Below, one piece after another: positions 44,533 through 53,593 of a DNA stretch of 64,000 nucleotides. Every line of letters begins with the position of its first letter. Position 1 is the first letter of the stretch. Origin of the DNA: an uncultured Oscillospiraceae bacterium (GTDB lineage: Bacteria > Bacillota > Clostridia > Oscillospirales > Oscillospiraceae); assembly GCA_949878425.1 (NCBI GenBank), contig CATLAL010000001.1, positions 104,706 through 168,705 of the forward strand. The letters are read 5' to 3'. The translations under genes were made by a program, and so were the position numbers. The notes beneath the pieces were generated by a model that searched no databases, was not told the origin of the DNA, and worked only from the letters and a program-made list of their open reading frames with translations.

Positions 44533-44589
44533 CCGGGGGCGCTTAGCCCCCGGCGGCTTTTGGGGTACTTTTTGTCCGCACAAAAAGTA
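44533..44589 (+). terminator. Stem-loops after the PRK06851-like gene
   Basis: CCGGGGGC/GCCCCCGG (44533-44553) and the family-B-like GTACTTTTTGT/ACAAAAAGTAC (about 44566-44588). Confidence 0.6.
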
Positions 44590-44636
44590 CCGCCCCCGTA
44601 CCGGGGGTCCAGGGGCCCACAGATCCCGGTGCTGCA

Positions 44637-44672
44637 AAAAAACGGGTCCGGACATACAGTCCGGACCCGTTT
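44637..44672. terminator. Bidirectional terminator upstream of pepP stop
   Basis: AACGGGTCCGGAC and GTCCGGACCCGTT form a perfect stem around ATACA; A- and T-runs flank it on both sides, so it serves pepP (minus) and the plus-strand gene. Confidence 0.85.
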
Positions 44673-44681
44673 TATCGTTTT

Positions 44682-45755
44682 TCAGTGCAGGATCAGCAGC
44701 TCCTTGGGGGCCTTCATAATGGACTTGCTCTCCGTCTCGCCGATGATCATCACGTCCTCGATGCGCACACCGAAGCGGCCCGGCAGATAGATGCCCGGCT
44801 CCGCGGACACCGCCGCCCCGGCGGGCAGGGGCTTGTCGTTGGTGGGGGAGGCGTTGGGGGCCTCGTGAATCTCCACGCCAACGCTGTGGCCAAAGCCGTG
44901 GCCGAAGTACTCGCCGTAGCCGGCGTCCGCGATCACCTTGGCGGCGGCCTCGTGGACCGCCTTGCCGGTGACGCCCGCCCTGGCGGCGGCGATGCCCGTC
45001 AGCTGGGCGGTGAGCACCGTGTGGTAGACCTTCTCCATCTCCTCCGTGGCGTGGCCGATGGCCACCGTGCGGGTCATGTCGGAGCAGTAGCCCCCCAGCA
45101 CGCAGCCGAAGTCCATGGTCAAAAAGTCGCCCTCCGCCACCGACTTGTCCGTGGGCACGCCGTGGGGCAGGCTGCTGTTGGCGCCGCTGACCACGATGGG
45201 CTCGAAGCTCATCTTCTCCGCGCCGTGGCAGAGCATCCGGTACTGCAGATAGGCGGAGATCTCCTTCTCCGTGCGGCCCGGCTTGATGAACTCCAGCACC
45301 TCCTCCAAAGCCTTCTCCGCGATGCGCTGGGCGGCGATGAGCCGCTCTACCTCGCCGGCGTCCTTCACCGCCCGCAGCTCCATCAAAAGCTCCGTGGCCG
45401 CCACCAGCTCGCAGCCGGCCAGTTTCTTCTGCCAATTGTTGTAGGCGGCCACGGTGGCGTAGCCGGCCTCAAAGCCCAGCTTCTGGATGTGGTGCTTGGC
45501 GATCACCTCGTTGGCCAGGGCCGTCACCGGGGTCTTTACGGTGTTCATCCGGATCTCCGCGTCCTGGACGGTCTTTTGGGCGGCCTCGATGTAGCGGCTG
45601 TCGGTGAAGAAGTAGCTGCCCTCCCGGGTAACGATGGCCATGCCGTCGCTGGCGGCGAACTCCGTGGCGTAGAGGCGGTTGGGCTCGCTGGTGATCATCA
45701 TGGCGTCCAGGCCGTAGGCGTCCAGCTTGGCGGCGATCTTGGCAAATCTGCTCAT
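44682..45755 (-). CDS. Xaa-Pro aminopeptidase (M24 family)
   Basis: A 357-residue M24B peptidase: N-terminal creatinase-like domain, then the pita-bread fold with metal ligands in LTMDFGCVLGGYCSDMTRTV, FGHGFGHSVGVEIHEAP (His) and SAEPGIYLPGRFGVRIEDVM (two Glu). It removes N-terminal residues before proline. ATG 45755 overlaps the stop of the upstream YqeG gene (ATGA), which fixes the start; longer in-frame starts would lie deep in that gene. Single operon with the phosphatase. Confidence 0.93.
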   Translation of the reverse strand: MSRFAKIAAKLDAYGLDAMMITSEPNRLYATEFAASDGMAIVTREGSYFFTDSRYIEAAQKTVQDAEIRMNTVKTPVTALANEVIAKHHIQKLGFEAGYATVAAYNNWQKKLAGCELVAATELLMELRAVKDAGEVERLIAAQRIAEKALEEVLEFIKPGRTEKEISAYLQYRMLCHGAEKMSFEPIVVSGANSSLPHGVPTDKSVAEGDFLTMDFGCVLGGYCSDMTRTVAIGHATEEMEKVYHTVLTAQLTGIAAARAGVTGKAVHEAAAKVIADAGYGEYFGHGFGHSVGVEIHEAPNASPTNDKPLPAGAAVSAEPGIYLPGRFGVRIEDVMIIGETESKSIMKAPKELLILH

Positions 45756-46261
45756 AACTTTCTGCATCTCCTTCTTGCGATCCATTTGAAGGGCCTCTGC
45801 AGGCCGTGGAGCACCCGGTTCCACGCCCCCACCGGTCCGCCCAGGGGCTCCACCATCAGGGCCAGCACCCCGGAGCGCTTGGCCCCCAGCACATCGGTGA
45901 GCAGCTTATCCCCCAGCATGGCGGTGTGCTCCGGCGCGGCGCCCGCCAGGGCCATGGCCTCCCGGTAGCCCCGCCGGCCCGGCTTTCCCGCGTGGCCCAC
46001 ATAGCGGATCCCCAGCTGGCCGCAAAAGGCCTCCACCCGGGCGGGGGAGCGGTTGTTGGAGAGGATCATCACCGTCACGCCCGCCCGGCCGCAGTCCGCC
46101 AGCCAGGCGCGCAGGGCGCTGTCCGGCCGGGAGACGGACCGGGGAGCCAGGGTGTAGTCCAGGTCGCACAGCAGCAGCCGGATGTCCAGCCGCCGCAGCA
46201 GCGCCGGGGTAACGTCGCTGTAGCGGGGAAAGAGCCGGTCCGGGATGAGGGAAAATGGCAT
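45752..46261 (-). CDS. YqeG family HAD IIIA-type phosphatase
   Basis: A 169-residue HAD protein with the nucleophile motif LLLCDLDYTL (D at both positions), motif II VMILSNN, and Lys plus DKLLTDVLGAKR for motifs III-IV; it starts MPFSLIPDRLFPRYSDV as YqeG does. YqeG proteins are proposed phosphatidylglycerophosphate or GTPase-linked phosphatases, and the substrate here is unknown. ATG 46261 follows AGGAGGGCG. It is coupled to the M24 peptidase by a 4-base overlap, an association seen in related Clostridia. Confidence 0.88.
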   Translation of the reverse strand: MPFSLIPDRLFPRYSDVTPALLRRLDIRLLLCDLDYTLAPRSVSRPDSALRAWLADCGRAGVTVMILSNNRSPARVEAFCGQLGIRYVGHAGKPGRRGYREAMALAGAAPEHTAMLGDKLLTDVLGAKRSGVLALMVEPLGGPVGAWNRVLHGLQRPFKWIARRRCRKL

Positions 46262-46334
46262 AGCGCCCTCCTTGGTCGCATATTGTAGCGTCAGTATAAC
46301 ACAGCGCTGACAATTCGGCAAGGGGGAACTGAGG

Positions 46335-47123
46335 GTGCAAGTATATTTGGCAGCCACGCCAGACAAGCTGCGGGAGGCGTTTTCTTTTACGGACCGGCTG
46401 GCCCACGTAGCCTACCGGGTGGGGAGCGACGGGCGGCTGGCCCGCCAGAACCTGCTGGCCCGGACCCAGGGCGGGCTCATGGTTCTGGGGGATCAGGGCT
46501 GCGGGCCCATACGGGATGTGCAGGCCCTGTGCCGGGATGTGTGGCGGGAGTGCGGGAACCGGAGCTTCGGCGGCGTAGCGGCGGACTTTGAGCTGGAGCC
46601 CAGTCCGGACCGGACCGCCTTTCTGGAGGCCCTGGGCCGGATTCTCGCCCGCAACGGCAGACAGCTCTTTGTCCCGGAGCGCTACGGCGCACAGGTCCCC
46701 CAGGCGTCGGTGCTCATCTGCACGGCCCTCTCCGGCGGCACGCTGCGCCAGCGGCTGGAGGCGGCGGCGGAGGCCTTTGGCCGGAAGCGGCTGGCGCTGG
46801 ATCTGCAGCGGCTGCGGATGGCCTTTCCCCTGCCCTGTCCCGCCGGGGAGGGGGAGCCGCTGGAGGCGGAGGAGCTGGAGGCGCTTATGGGGGAAAAAAC
46901 GCCGTCGGTGTTCTACTCCGCCGATCTCTGCGCCCGGTACTTCACCTGTACCCAGGGGGGCGAGAGCCGGTTTATCCTCTTTGACGACGCCGACACCTTG
47001 CGGCGGAAGATCCAGACGGGCCGGGATATGGGCATTCAGACCGGGTTTCTTATGTACCCGGAGGTGTCGGATCTGCTGCCGGCCCTGTTCGGGAAAAAGC
47101 AGGAGAAGGGCCGCCCCGTATAG
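46335..47123 (+). CDS. Conserved hypothetical protein, possible TIM-barrel fold
   Basis: A 262-residue protein not assigned to a named family. It has a regular beta-alpha pattern (QGGLMVLGDQG, FGGVAADFELEP, RQLFVPERYG, VLICTALSGG, KRLALDLQRLRMAFPLPCPA) that suits a TIM barrel, and ADFELE resembles the D-x-E motif of GH18-like strands. There is no signal peptide or membrane segment. The start is GTG 46335 behind AAGGGGGAA, 73 bases from the divergent yqeG start. The stop codon lies in the loop of a terminator hairpin. Confidence 0.6.
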   Translation: MQVYLAATPDKLREAFSFTDRLAHVAYRVGSDGRLARQNLLARTQGGLMVLGDQGCGPIRDVQALCRDVWRECGNRSFGGVAADFELEPSPDRTAFLEALGRILARNGRQLFVPERYGAQVPQASVLICTALSGGTLRQRLEAAAEAFGRKRLALDLQRLRMAFPLPCPAGEGEPLEAEELEALMGEKTPSVFYSADLCARYFTCTQGGESRFILFDDADTLRRKIQTGRDMGIQTGFLMYPEVSDLLPALFGKKQEKGRPV

Positions 47124-47133
47124 GGCGGCCCTT
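47106..47133. terminator. Bidirectional terminator between convergent genes
   Basis: AAGGGCCGCCC (47106-47116) pairs with GGGCGGCCCTT (47123-47133), between the plus-strand hypothetical gene and khpA. Confidence 0.75.
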
Positions 47134-47142
47134 CCTTCGCTG

Positions 47143-47391
47143 TCAGTCCACAATGTCAATAGAGACCCGCTGCCCGGTGCGCTGGGCGCAGGAGCGGACG
47201 AGGGTCCTAATCTCCTTGGCAATGCGGCCCTGACGGCCGATCACCTTGCCCATGTCCTCCGAGGCGACCCGCAGCTCCAGCGTCAGCTCCTGCTCGCCGG
47301 GAACCTCCGTCACAGAGACGGCGTCCGGATCGTCCACCAGGTTCCTGGCGATGTAGAGCAGCAGCTCCTTCATGCTGTGCCCGGCTTCCAT
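47143..47391 (-). CDS. khpA: KH-domain RNA-binding protein KhpA
   Basis: An 82-residue KH protein with the GxxG loop in MGKVIGRQGRIAKEIRTLVRS. KhpA binds RNA with KhpB and influences cell division and mRNA in Gram-positives. The chosen ATG overlaps the rpsP stop (TAATG), indicating coupling; an internal ATG at 47373 (MKELLLYIARNLV) would give the 76-residue length common in the family. It ends the ylxM-ffh-rpsP-khpA unit; rimM and trmD, which usually follow, are absent. Confidence 0.92.
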   Translation of the reverse strand: MEAGHSMKELLLYIARNLVDDPDAVSVTEVPGEQELTLELRVASEDMGKVIGRQGRIAKEIRTLVRSCAQRTGQRVSIDIVD

Positions 47392-47630
47392 TACAGCACG
47401 TCGACTTTCTTGAGCAGAGCGCGGACCGTGTCCGTGGGCTGGGCCCCGGTCTTGATCCACTCCCTGGCGCGCTCGGCGTCGATTTTAATCTCAGCGGGGG
47501 CGACGCAGGGGTTGTAGGAGCCGATCTCCTCAATAAAGCGGCCGTCCCGGGGATAGCGGCTGTCCGCCACCACCACGCGGTAGTAGGGCGCCTTCTTCGC
47601 GCCCATGCGGCGCAGTCTGATCTTAACCAT
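47391..47630 (-). CDS. rpsP: 30S ribosomal protein S16
   Basis: A 79-residue S16 with the typical [24 protein letters not shown] start and [13 protein letters not shown]. It is needed for 30S assembly. Start ATG 47630 follows GGAGGAAAC. It lies between ffh and khpA as in other Firmicutes. Confidence 0.97.
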   Translation of the reverse strand: MVKIRLRRMGAKKAPYYRVVVADSRYPRDGRFIEEIGSYNPCVAPAEIKIDAERAREWIKTGAQPTDTVRALLKKVDVL

Positions 47631-47704
47631 GTCTTGTTTCCTCCAAATTAATAAAGTATATGATTTGATTATGATAAATGCTGGCGCATTTATATACGGT
47701 CCCG

Positions 47705-49093
47705 CTACTTCAGCCGCTTCTTCCGGCCAAAGCCGTGCATTTTGCTCATGCCGCCGATCTTCCCAAGGCTTGGCATCTTTCCCAGGCCCAGGGGCATCTT
47801 CCCCTTGGACAGCTGCCTTGTCAGCTGGAGCATCATCTCATACTGCTTGAGGAGCCGGTTCACGTCCGCCACCTCCAGACCGCAGCCGGCGGCCACCCGC
47901 CGCTTCCGGCTGGCGTCCAGCAGGGAGGGGTTCGCTCGCTCCTTGGGGGTCATGGAGAGGATAATGGCCTCCTGGCGGTTCAGCAGCCGGTCGTCGATCT
48001 GCGCCCCGGCCATCTGCTTGCCCATCTGGCCGGGGAACATGGCCGCCATCTGGCTCAGATCTCCCATCTTCCGCAGTTGGTTCATCTGCTCCATATAGTC
48101 GGTGAGGGTAAAGCGGTTCTTGCGCAGCTTCTCCTCCAGCTCAGCCGCCTTTTTCTCGTCCAGGCTCTGCTCCGCCCGCTCAATGAGGCTGAGCACGTCG
48201 CCCATGCCCAGGATGCGGGAGGCCATGCGGTCCGGGTGGAAGAGCTCGATCATGTCCAGCTTCTCGCCGGTGCCCACAAACTTGATGGGCTTTCCGGTGG
48301 CGGCCCGGATGGAGAGGGCCGCGCCGCCCCTGGCGTCGCCGTCCAGCTTGGTCAGCAGCACGCCGTCGATGCCCAGGGCCTCGTCAAAGGCCGTGGCCGC
48401 GCTGACCGCGTCCTGGCCGGTCATGGCGTCCACCACCAGGAGGATCTCGTTGGGGGAGACCGCCGACTTGATGTTCTTCAGCTCGTTCATGAGCTGCTCG
48501 TCGATGTGGAGCCGGCCCGCGGTGTCCAGCAATACGGTGTCAAAGCCGTTGTCCCGGGCGTGGCGCAGGGCGTGCTGGGCGATCTGGACCGGGTTAACCT
48601 GTCCCAGGGCGAACACGGGGATGTCCAGCTGCCCGCCCACCACCTGGAGCTGGGTGATCGCGGCGGGGCGGTAGACGTCGCAGGCCACCAGCAGGGGCCG
48701 CTTGCCCATGTTGTTTTTCAGGTATCCGGCCAGCTTCGCGCCGTTGGTGGTCTTGCCCGCGCCCTGGAGGCCCACCATCATGATGACCGTGGGGGGGTGG
48801 GAGGCCATGTTCAGCTTTTCATTGCCGCCGCCCATGAGGGCGGTGAGCTCCTCGTTGACGATCTTGATGATCTGCTGGGCCGGGGTGAGGCTCTCCAGCA
48901 CGTCGGCGCCCACAGCCCGCTCCGTTACCTTGGACACAAAGTCCTTGACTACGCCGTAGCTCACGTCGGCGTCCAGCAGGGCCAGGCGGACCTCCTTCAT
49001 GGCCTCCCTGACGTCGGCCTCGGTAACCCGCCCCTTGCCGCGCAGGCGCTTCAGCGCGGCGCTTAATTTTTCGGAAAGGCCTTCAAATGCCAT
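47705..49093 (-). CDS. ffh: Signal recognition particle protein Ffh
   Basis: A 462-residue SRP54 GTPase: N domain, G domain with [41 protein letters not shown], and a Met-rich M domain (about 330-440) that binds signal sequences and SRP RNA. It targets membrane and secreted proteins with FtsY. Follows ylxM by 19 bases. Confidence 0.98.
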   Translation of the reverse strand: MAFEGLSEKLSAALKRLRGKGRVTEADVREAMKEVRLALLDADVSYGVVKDFVSKVTERAVGADVLESLTPAQQIIKIVNEELTALMGGGNEKLNMASHPPTVIMMVGLQGAGKTTNGAKLAGYLKNNMGKRPLLVACDVYRPAAITQLQVVGGQLDIPVFALGQVNPVQIAQHALRHARDNGFDTVLLDTAGRLHIDEQLMNELKNIKSAVSPNEILLVVDAMTGQDAVSAATAFDEALGIDGVLLTKLDGDARGGAALSIRAATGKPIKFVGTGEKLDMIELFHPDRMASRILGMGDVLSLIERAEQSLDEKKAAELEEKLRKNRFTLTDYMEQMNQLRKMGDLSQMAAMFPGQMGKQMAGAQIDDRLLNRQEAIILSMTPKERANPSLLDASRKRRVAAGCGLEVADVNRLLKQYEMMLQLTRQLSKGKMPLGLGKMPSLGKIGGMSKMHGFGRKKRLK

Positions 49094-49112
49094 AGCCGTA
49101 CTCCTTGCTTCG

Positions 49113-49478
49113 TTATTCCTTCAGAGCCTGGGCGGCCCGGGCGATCACATCCGTCAGGGCGTCTACCCGGGCGTCCTCGTACTGCCGGTAGTTGATGATT
49201 TTTATTTCCGCCGCCGCGTTTTCAATGGCGGAGATGTGGGACTGCATCTGGGTGTAGCGGCGGATGAGGCCGGTCTTGTCCTCAATCTCCTGCATGGCCG
49301 CCTCGGCCCGGACGATCACGTCCCGGACGCCCTGCCGGCTGATGCCGCTGTTTTCGGCGATCTCCGCCAGACTCAGATCCTCGTTATAGTAGAGATCAAA
49401 GAATTCCCGCTGCCGCTGTGTCAGGAGCTCCCCGTAAAAATCGAACAGCATAGTCATGCGGTAGGTCTGATTTTTCAC
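49113..49478 (-). CDS. ylxM: YlxM family SRP-associated HTH protein
   Basis: A 121-residue protein of the YlxM/p13 family: LFDFYGELLTQRQREFFDLYYNEDLSLAEIAENSGISRQGVRDVI (quoted in part) is a sigma-70 region 4-like helix-turn-helix. It is always found upstream of ffh and may modulate SRP. The start is GTG 49478 with AAAGGAGGAG; 25 further codons in frame upstream lack a signal. Confidence 0.92.
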   Translation of the reverse strand: MKNQTYRMTMLFDFYGELLTQRQREFFDLYYNEDLSLAEIAENSGISRQGVRDVIVRAEAAMQEIEDKTGLIRRYTQMQSHISAIENAAAEIKIINYRQYEDARVDALTDVIARAAQALKE

Positions 49479-49627
49479 GGCGCTCCTCCTTTGTGTAAAG
49501 TGCGGAAGCTTTACAACGGAGTATATCATACCTGAAAGCGCCGGAAAAGTCAAGTGGAATTGGAGAAAAAATTACAGGCAGGCGGATCTTCTGCCGCCTG
49601 CCCCAAACCCCGTCCGCCGCCTTTTTC

Positions 49628-49656
49628 TTGACAGCGGCTCTGCGCCGCCGTATCAT
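49628..49656 (+). promoter_or_regulatory. SigA-type promoter of rsuA-like gene
   Basis: TTGACA (49628-49633), 17 bases, TATCAT (49651-49656); 59 bases before the start codon. Confidence 0.8.
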
Positions 49657-49715
49657 ATAGTCAACCTGAAAAAGCGCGGCTGGCCGCGCGGACGGAGAGA
49701 GGATAGGAGCATCGT

Positions 49716-50426
49716 ATGGAACGGCTGGATAAGCTGCTGGCCTCCACGGGGCGCTGGTCCCGGCGGGAGGCGAAGGCCCTCATTAAGGAGGGGCGGGTGC
49801 TGGTGGACGGCGCGCCGGAGCGGAGCGCCGAGGCGCGGGCGGACCCCGCCGCCAGCCTGATTCAGGTGGACGGGGAGGCCCTCTCCTGCGGGGGGTACAC
49901 CTACGTCATGCTTCACAAGCCCGCAGGCGTGCTCTCCGCCACAGAGGACCCCCGCCAGGGGACGGTGCTGGACCTGCTGCCGAAGGAGCTGAGGCGGCGG
50001 GGGCTCTTCCCTGTGGGCAGATTGGACAAGGACACGGAGGGGCTGCTGCTGCTGACGAACGACGGCGCGCTGGCCCACCGGCTGCTCTCCCCGAAAAACC
50101 ACGTGGACAAGGTCTACTACGCCCGGCTGGACCGCCCCCTGGGGGAGGCGGACCGGGAGGCCTTTGCCCGGGGCGTCACACTGGCGGACGGCTCCCGCTG
50201 CCGGAGCGCCGGGCTGACCCTTCTGGGCGGCGGCCGGGAGGTGCTGGTCACTTTGCACGAAGGTAAATTTCACCAAATCAAGCGCATGGCCGCCAGCCGG
50301 GGTGCGGCAGTTTGCTACCTCAAACGTCTGTCCATGGGGCCTCTGGAGCTGGACGGGAATCTCAATAAGGGTGAATACCGGCTTTTAACCCGGGAGGAAG
50401 TTGCAAAAATTGGCGGAAAGGGTTAA
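49716..50426 (+). CDS. rsuA: 16S rRNA pseudouridine(516) synthase (RsuA/RluB family)
   Basis: A 236-residue pseudouridine synthase: N-terminal S4 domain (RLDKLLASTGRWSRREAKALI), catalytic Asp in GRLDKDTEGLLLLTNDG, and LHEGKFHQIKRM. The short form fits RsuA, but RluB/RluE specificity cannot be excluded by eye. ATG 49716 follows GGAGAGAGGATAGGAG. It has its own promoter; about 160 bases later the CdaR-like gene begins. Confidence 0.9.
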   Translation: MERLDKLLASTGRWSRREAKALIKEGRVLVDGAPERSAEARADPAASLIQVDGEALSCGGYTYVMLHKPAGVLSATEDPRQGTVLDLLPKELRRRGLFPVGRLDKDTEGLLLLTNDGALAHRLLSPKNHVDKVYYARLDRPLGEADREAFARGVTLADGSRCRSAGLTLLGGGREVLVTLHEGKFHQIKRMAASRGAAVCYLKRLSMGPLELDGNLNKGEYRLLTREEVAKIGGKG

Positions 50427-50493
50427 AAAACGGGAGAACTTACAAAACAGCCAAAAAGAAACAATATTTTTTGTGAAAAAAAGAAAAAAAGAC

Positions 50494-50522
50494 TTGCAAT
50501 GTGTCGAGGGACACAGTATAAT
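50494..50522 (+). promoter_or_regulatory. Promoter with palindromic operator in the spacer
   Basis: TTGCAA (50494-50499), 17-base spacer, TATAAT (50517-50522). The spacer is filled by TGTGTC-GAGG-GACACA (50500-50515), a perfect 6-bp inverted repeat at the place where a repressor would block polymerase. Confidence 0.75.
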
Positions 50523-50587
50523 GAAAAAGAACTTGACAGATTGCACAAAGCGATGTGGTGAAATATGGCCGATGGAGGGCGGAGGAT

Positions 50588-51679
50588 ATGTCAGGAAGGA
50601 TTTTTCAGAACGTCGTTCTGCAAATCAAGGACGCCACGGACCGGGTGGTGGGCGTAATCGATGCGGAGGGCACGGTGATCTCTTGCAGCGACCTGGGGCT
50701 CATTGGCCGGAAATGGCCGGAGTATACGGAGCACGTCAACCGGGCGGAGGGCGCCATCATCTCCGTGGACGGGCGGACCTTTCACGCCCTGGGCGGCTGG
50801 GGCGCCCACTTCGACTATGCGGTGTTCACCATGGGGGACGACGATATCAGCTACACGGTCTGCTCCATGGCCAGCGTGGCGCTGAATGGAGCGAAAAGCT
50901 ACTATGAGGAGAAGCACGACAGAGGCTCCTTTATTAAAAACATCATCCTGGACAACATCATGCTCAGCGATATCTATATGCGGGCCAAGGAGCTCCACGT
51001 GGCGCCGGAGGTCCCCCGGAGCGTCTTTCTCGTCCGGCAGACAGAGGGCGGCGACGCCGCCCTGATGGGCATTATCCAGGGCCTTTTTCCGGACAGGCAG
51101 AACGACTTTGTTCTCAACGTTGGGGACAGCGACGTGGCCCTCATCCACCAGCTGCCGGAGGCCGGCGGCGACAAGGAGGTGCAGCGGGTCGCCTCCCAGC
51201 TGGAGAGCATCCTGCGGGCGGATGGCGAGGGCCATGTGGTCATCGGCATCGGCACGGTTGCCATGCACCTGCGCGACCTGGCCAGGAGCTATAAGGAGGC
51301 CCAGATCGCGATTGAGGTGGGCAAGGTATTTGACACGGAGAAATACATCATCAACTATGAAAACCTGGGCATTGGCCGGCTGATCTATCAGCTGCCCACC
51401 ACGCTGTGCGAGATGTTCCTGGTGGAGGTTTTTAAGAAAAACCCCATTGACTCCCTGGACCAGGAGACCCTGTTTACCATTCACAAGTTCTTTGAAAACA
51501 ACCTGAACGTTTCGGAAACCGCCCGCAAGCTCTTTGTCCACCGCAATACCCTGGTCTACCGGCTGGAGAAGATCAAAAAGCTGACCGGTCTGGATCTGCG
51601 GGAATTTGACGACGCCATTACCTTTAAGGTGGCCCTGATGGTCAAGAAGTATCTGACCAGCCGGGGAATTGACGCCTAG
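50588..51679 (+). CDS. CdaR/PucR family transcriptional regulator
   Basis: A 363-residue regulator: N-terminal sugar-diacid-recognition-type sensor domain (QNVVLQIKDATDRVVGVIDAEGTVIS, with the GRKWPEY segment), a GGDEF-like middle domain and a C-terminal PucR HTH_30 (LFTIHKFFENNLNVSETARKLFVHRNTLVYRLEKI, quoted as the family signature). CdaR controls glucarate or glycerate use in E. coli; no such pathway gene is adjacent here. ATG 50588 follows GGCGGAGG. The palindrome in its promoter suggests autoregulation. Downstream is a degraded repeat region. Confidence 0.85.
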   Translation: MSGRIFQNVVLQIKDATDRVVGVIDAEGTVISCSDLGLIGRKWPEYTEHVNRAEGAIISVDGRTFHALGGWGAHFDYAVFTMGDDDISYTVCSMASVALNGAKSYYEEKHDRGSFIKNIILDNIMLSDIYMRAKELHVAPEVPRSVFLVRQTEGGDAALMGIIQGLFPDRQNDFVLNVGDSDVALIHQLPEAGGDKEVQRVASQLESILRADGEGHVVIGIGTVAMHLRDLARSYKEAQIAIEVGKVFDTEKYIINYENLGIGRLIYQLPTTLCEMFLVEVFKKNPIDSLDQETLFTIHKFFENNLNVSETARKLFVHRNTLVYRLEKIKKLTGLDLREFDDAITFKVALMVKKYLTSRGIDA

Positions 51680-51699
51680 GTCAGAAGATTAGGCGCTGA

Positions 51700-51894
51700 A
51701 AATGGGAATAGGCCCAAGGGCGAGGGATTTTTTCGCCAGGCGAAGCCCATTTGGCGCGGTCATCCAGGATTGTGCGCGGCCACTCGATGTGGCTGTGCAC
51801 AATCCTGGATGTATTATAAGAAAATTGGCAATGCATGGCGGGAAAAGGCCCGCTGTTTGGGCGTGTTGCCGGTTTTAAAACAGACTCTAGGGAT
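51700..51894. repeat. Degenerate family C-like remnant
   Basis: TTTTTTCGCCAGGCGAAG, the palindrome CCAGGATTGTGC...GCACAATCCTGG (51764-51808) and an AAAACAGACTCT end resemble parts of a family C element with another cassette. The left end is lost. Confidence 0.4.
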
Positions 51895-52015
51895 AGGGCC
51901 GTATCGACGCGCTCAAATTCGTACGCGCTCCGGAGCGGGCCAAGAGCCCGCTCCCCTCAAAACGATCCCCCTTCCCAATTTTATGAGACAAGCTGATTTC
52001 CGCTGGCGCCTGCCT

Positions 52016-52178
52016 AGGGCCTGTTCACATAGGGCGAAACGCGGGCCTTTCCGGCCAATTTTGCCGTCTGCCGCGTTAAAAATTTTTGACGTACGACAGT
52101 ACGCCTGCAAATTTTTGCCGTATGCAAGGCAAAAATTTGCTCGAAAATCCCCTCCTTTCTCTTATGTGAACAGACCCT
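52016..52178 (+). repeat. Family A MITE-like element, copy 4
   Basis: 163 bp bounded by AGGGCCTGTTCACATAGGGC and TATGTGAACAGACCCT, same orientation as copy 1 and nearly the same sequence, about 113 bases before the tilS start. Confidence 0.85.
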
Positions 52179-52291
52179 AGAAAGCAGTGGACTTTTTCCC
52201 GCCTATGGGGTATAATGGAATCTGTATAGCAAGCAGCGATTCTGCCGGCAGGCTCCAGGCTGAGCGCCGGGATCTGACCTTGTGGGGACGT

Positions 52292-53593
52292 ATGGAACAG
52301 GTTGAGGCATTTTGCGGAAAATGGGATATGCTGCCCCGGGGCGGACTGGTGCTGTGCGCCGTATCCGGCGGGCGGGACTCCATGTGCCTGCTCCACCTGC
52401 TCCGCGCCCTGGCGGCGGGGGGCGGGTTCCAGGTTGCCGCCGCCCACTTCAACCACCGTCTGCGGCCCGGGGCGGACCGGGATGAGGCCCTTGTCCGGGA
52501 CTGGTGCCGGGAACAGGGCATTTTGCTGGAGGTGGGGAGGGGGGACGTGAGAGCCTTTGCACGGGAGACGGGGAAAGGCCTGGAGGACGCCGCCCGGACG
52601 CTGCGCTATCGGTTCCTGGAGGAGGCGGCGGACCGGCTGGGCGCGGCGCGGATCGCCACCGCCCACCACCTCCAGGACAGCGCGGAGACCGTGCTGCTCA
52701 ACCTTCTGCGGGGCGCGGGACTCCGGGGTCTGGGGGGCATTCCCCCGGTGCGGGGCCGGATTATCCGCCCCCTGCTGGAGACCGGCAGGGCGGAGATCAA
52801 CCGGTATCTTGAGGAAAACGCCATCCCCTTCGCGGAGGATGAGACCAACGCCGACCCGGCCTACACCCGCAACCGCCTGCGGCTGGAGGTGCTGCCCCTG
52901 CTGGAGGACATCTCCCCCGGCTGCACCGGCCGCATGGCCGGAACCGGCGCACTGCTCCGGGAGGAGGAGGAGCACCTCCGGCAGGAGGCGGAGGCCTCCG
53001 CCTCCATGCGCTGCCGGGCGGACGCCGTCACCGTCTCCGGCGTGTGGAGGGAGGACGCCGTCATTGGCCGGCGGCTCATCCGTTCCGCGGCCCGGCGGCT
53101 GGGCGCGGAGCTGGACCGCCGCTCCACGGAAAATGTGTGGCGCCTCTCCGGCGGCGGATATCTGAACCTGCCTGGCGGGCTGTGCGCCCTCCGGACCGGG
53201 GAGAGCCTGACGGTCCGGAGGCAGCCCCCTTCCCCGCCGCCCCTGCCGCTGCGGGAGGGGGAGCAGGTCTGGGGGCCCTGGCGTGTGACGGTGCAAAAGC
53301 GTTCGTCCCCCCCGCCGGAGGAGCCGGACGCGGTCCTCCTCCGGGACACCGGCCGTCCGCTGACCATCGCCTCCTGGGACGGCAGGGGCCGCCTGGGAGT
53401 GGCAAACGGCAGCCGGACCATAAAACGGCTCTTCGCCGATGCGGGTATTCCCGTGGACCGGCGGTGGGAGCACCCGGCGGTGCTCCTGGAGGGGAGGCCA
53501 GCCGCCATTTTGGGCGTCGCGGTGGACTGGAGCCTCCGGCCCCGGGAGGGAGAGCGCTGCTGGGTGGTGGAGGTTGTTCATTCTTTTTCTTGA
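52292..53593 (+). CDS. tilS: tRNA(Ile)-lysidine synthase TilS
   Basis: A 433-residue TilS: PP-loop SGGRDS (25-30) in the N-type ATP pyrophosphatase domain, followed by the substrate-binding domain and the C-terminal lysidine domain (GRLGVANGSRTIKRLFADAG, PAAILGVAVDW). It turns C34 of tRNA-Ile(CAU) into lysidine. ATG 52292 has a weak GGGGA site; a TTG 12 bases upstream is an alternative. hpt and ftsH follow, the classic tilS-hpt-ftsH order. The last codons and TGA (HSFS, 53582-53593) lie in a family B element. Confidence 0.95.
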   Translation: MEQVEAFCGKWDMLPRGGLVLCAVSGGRDSMCLLHLLRALAAGGGFQVAAAHFNHRLRPGADRDEALVRDWCREQGILLEVGRGDVRAFARETGKGLEDAARTLRYRFLEEAADRLGAARIATAHHLQDSAETVLLNLLRGAGLRGLGGIPPVRGRIIRPLLETGRAEINRYLEENAIPFAEDETNADPAYTRNRLRLEVLPLLEDISPGCTGRMAGTGALLREEEEHLRQEAEASASMRCRADAVTVSGVWREDAVIGRRLIRSAARRLGAELDRRSTENVWRLSGGGYLNLPGGLCALRTGESLTVRRQPPSPPPLPLREGEQVWGPWRVTVQKRSSPPPEEPDAVLLRDTGRPLTIASWDGRGRLGVANGSRTIKRLFADAGIPVDRRWEHPAVLLEGRPAAILGVAVDWSLRPREGERCWVVEVVHSFS

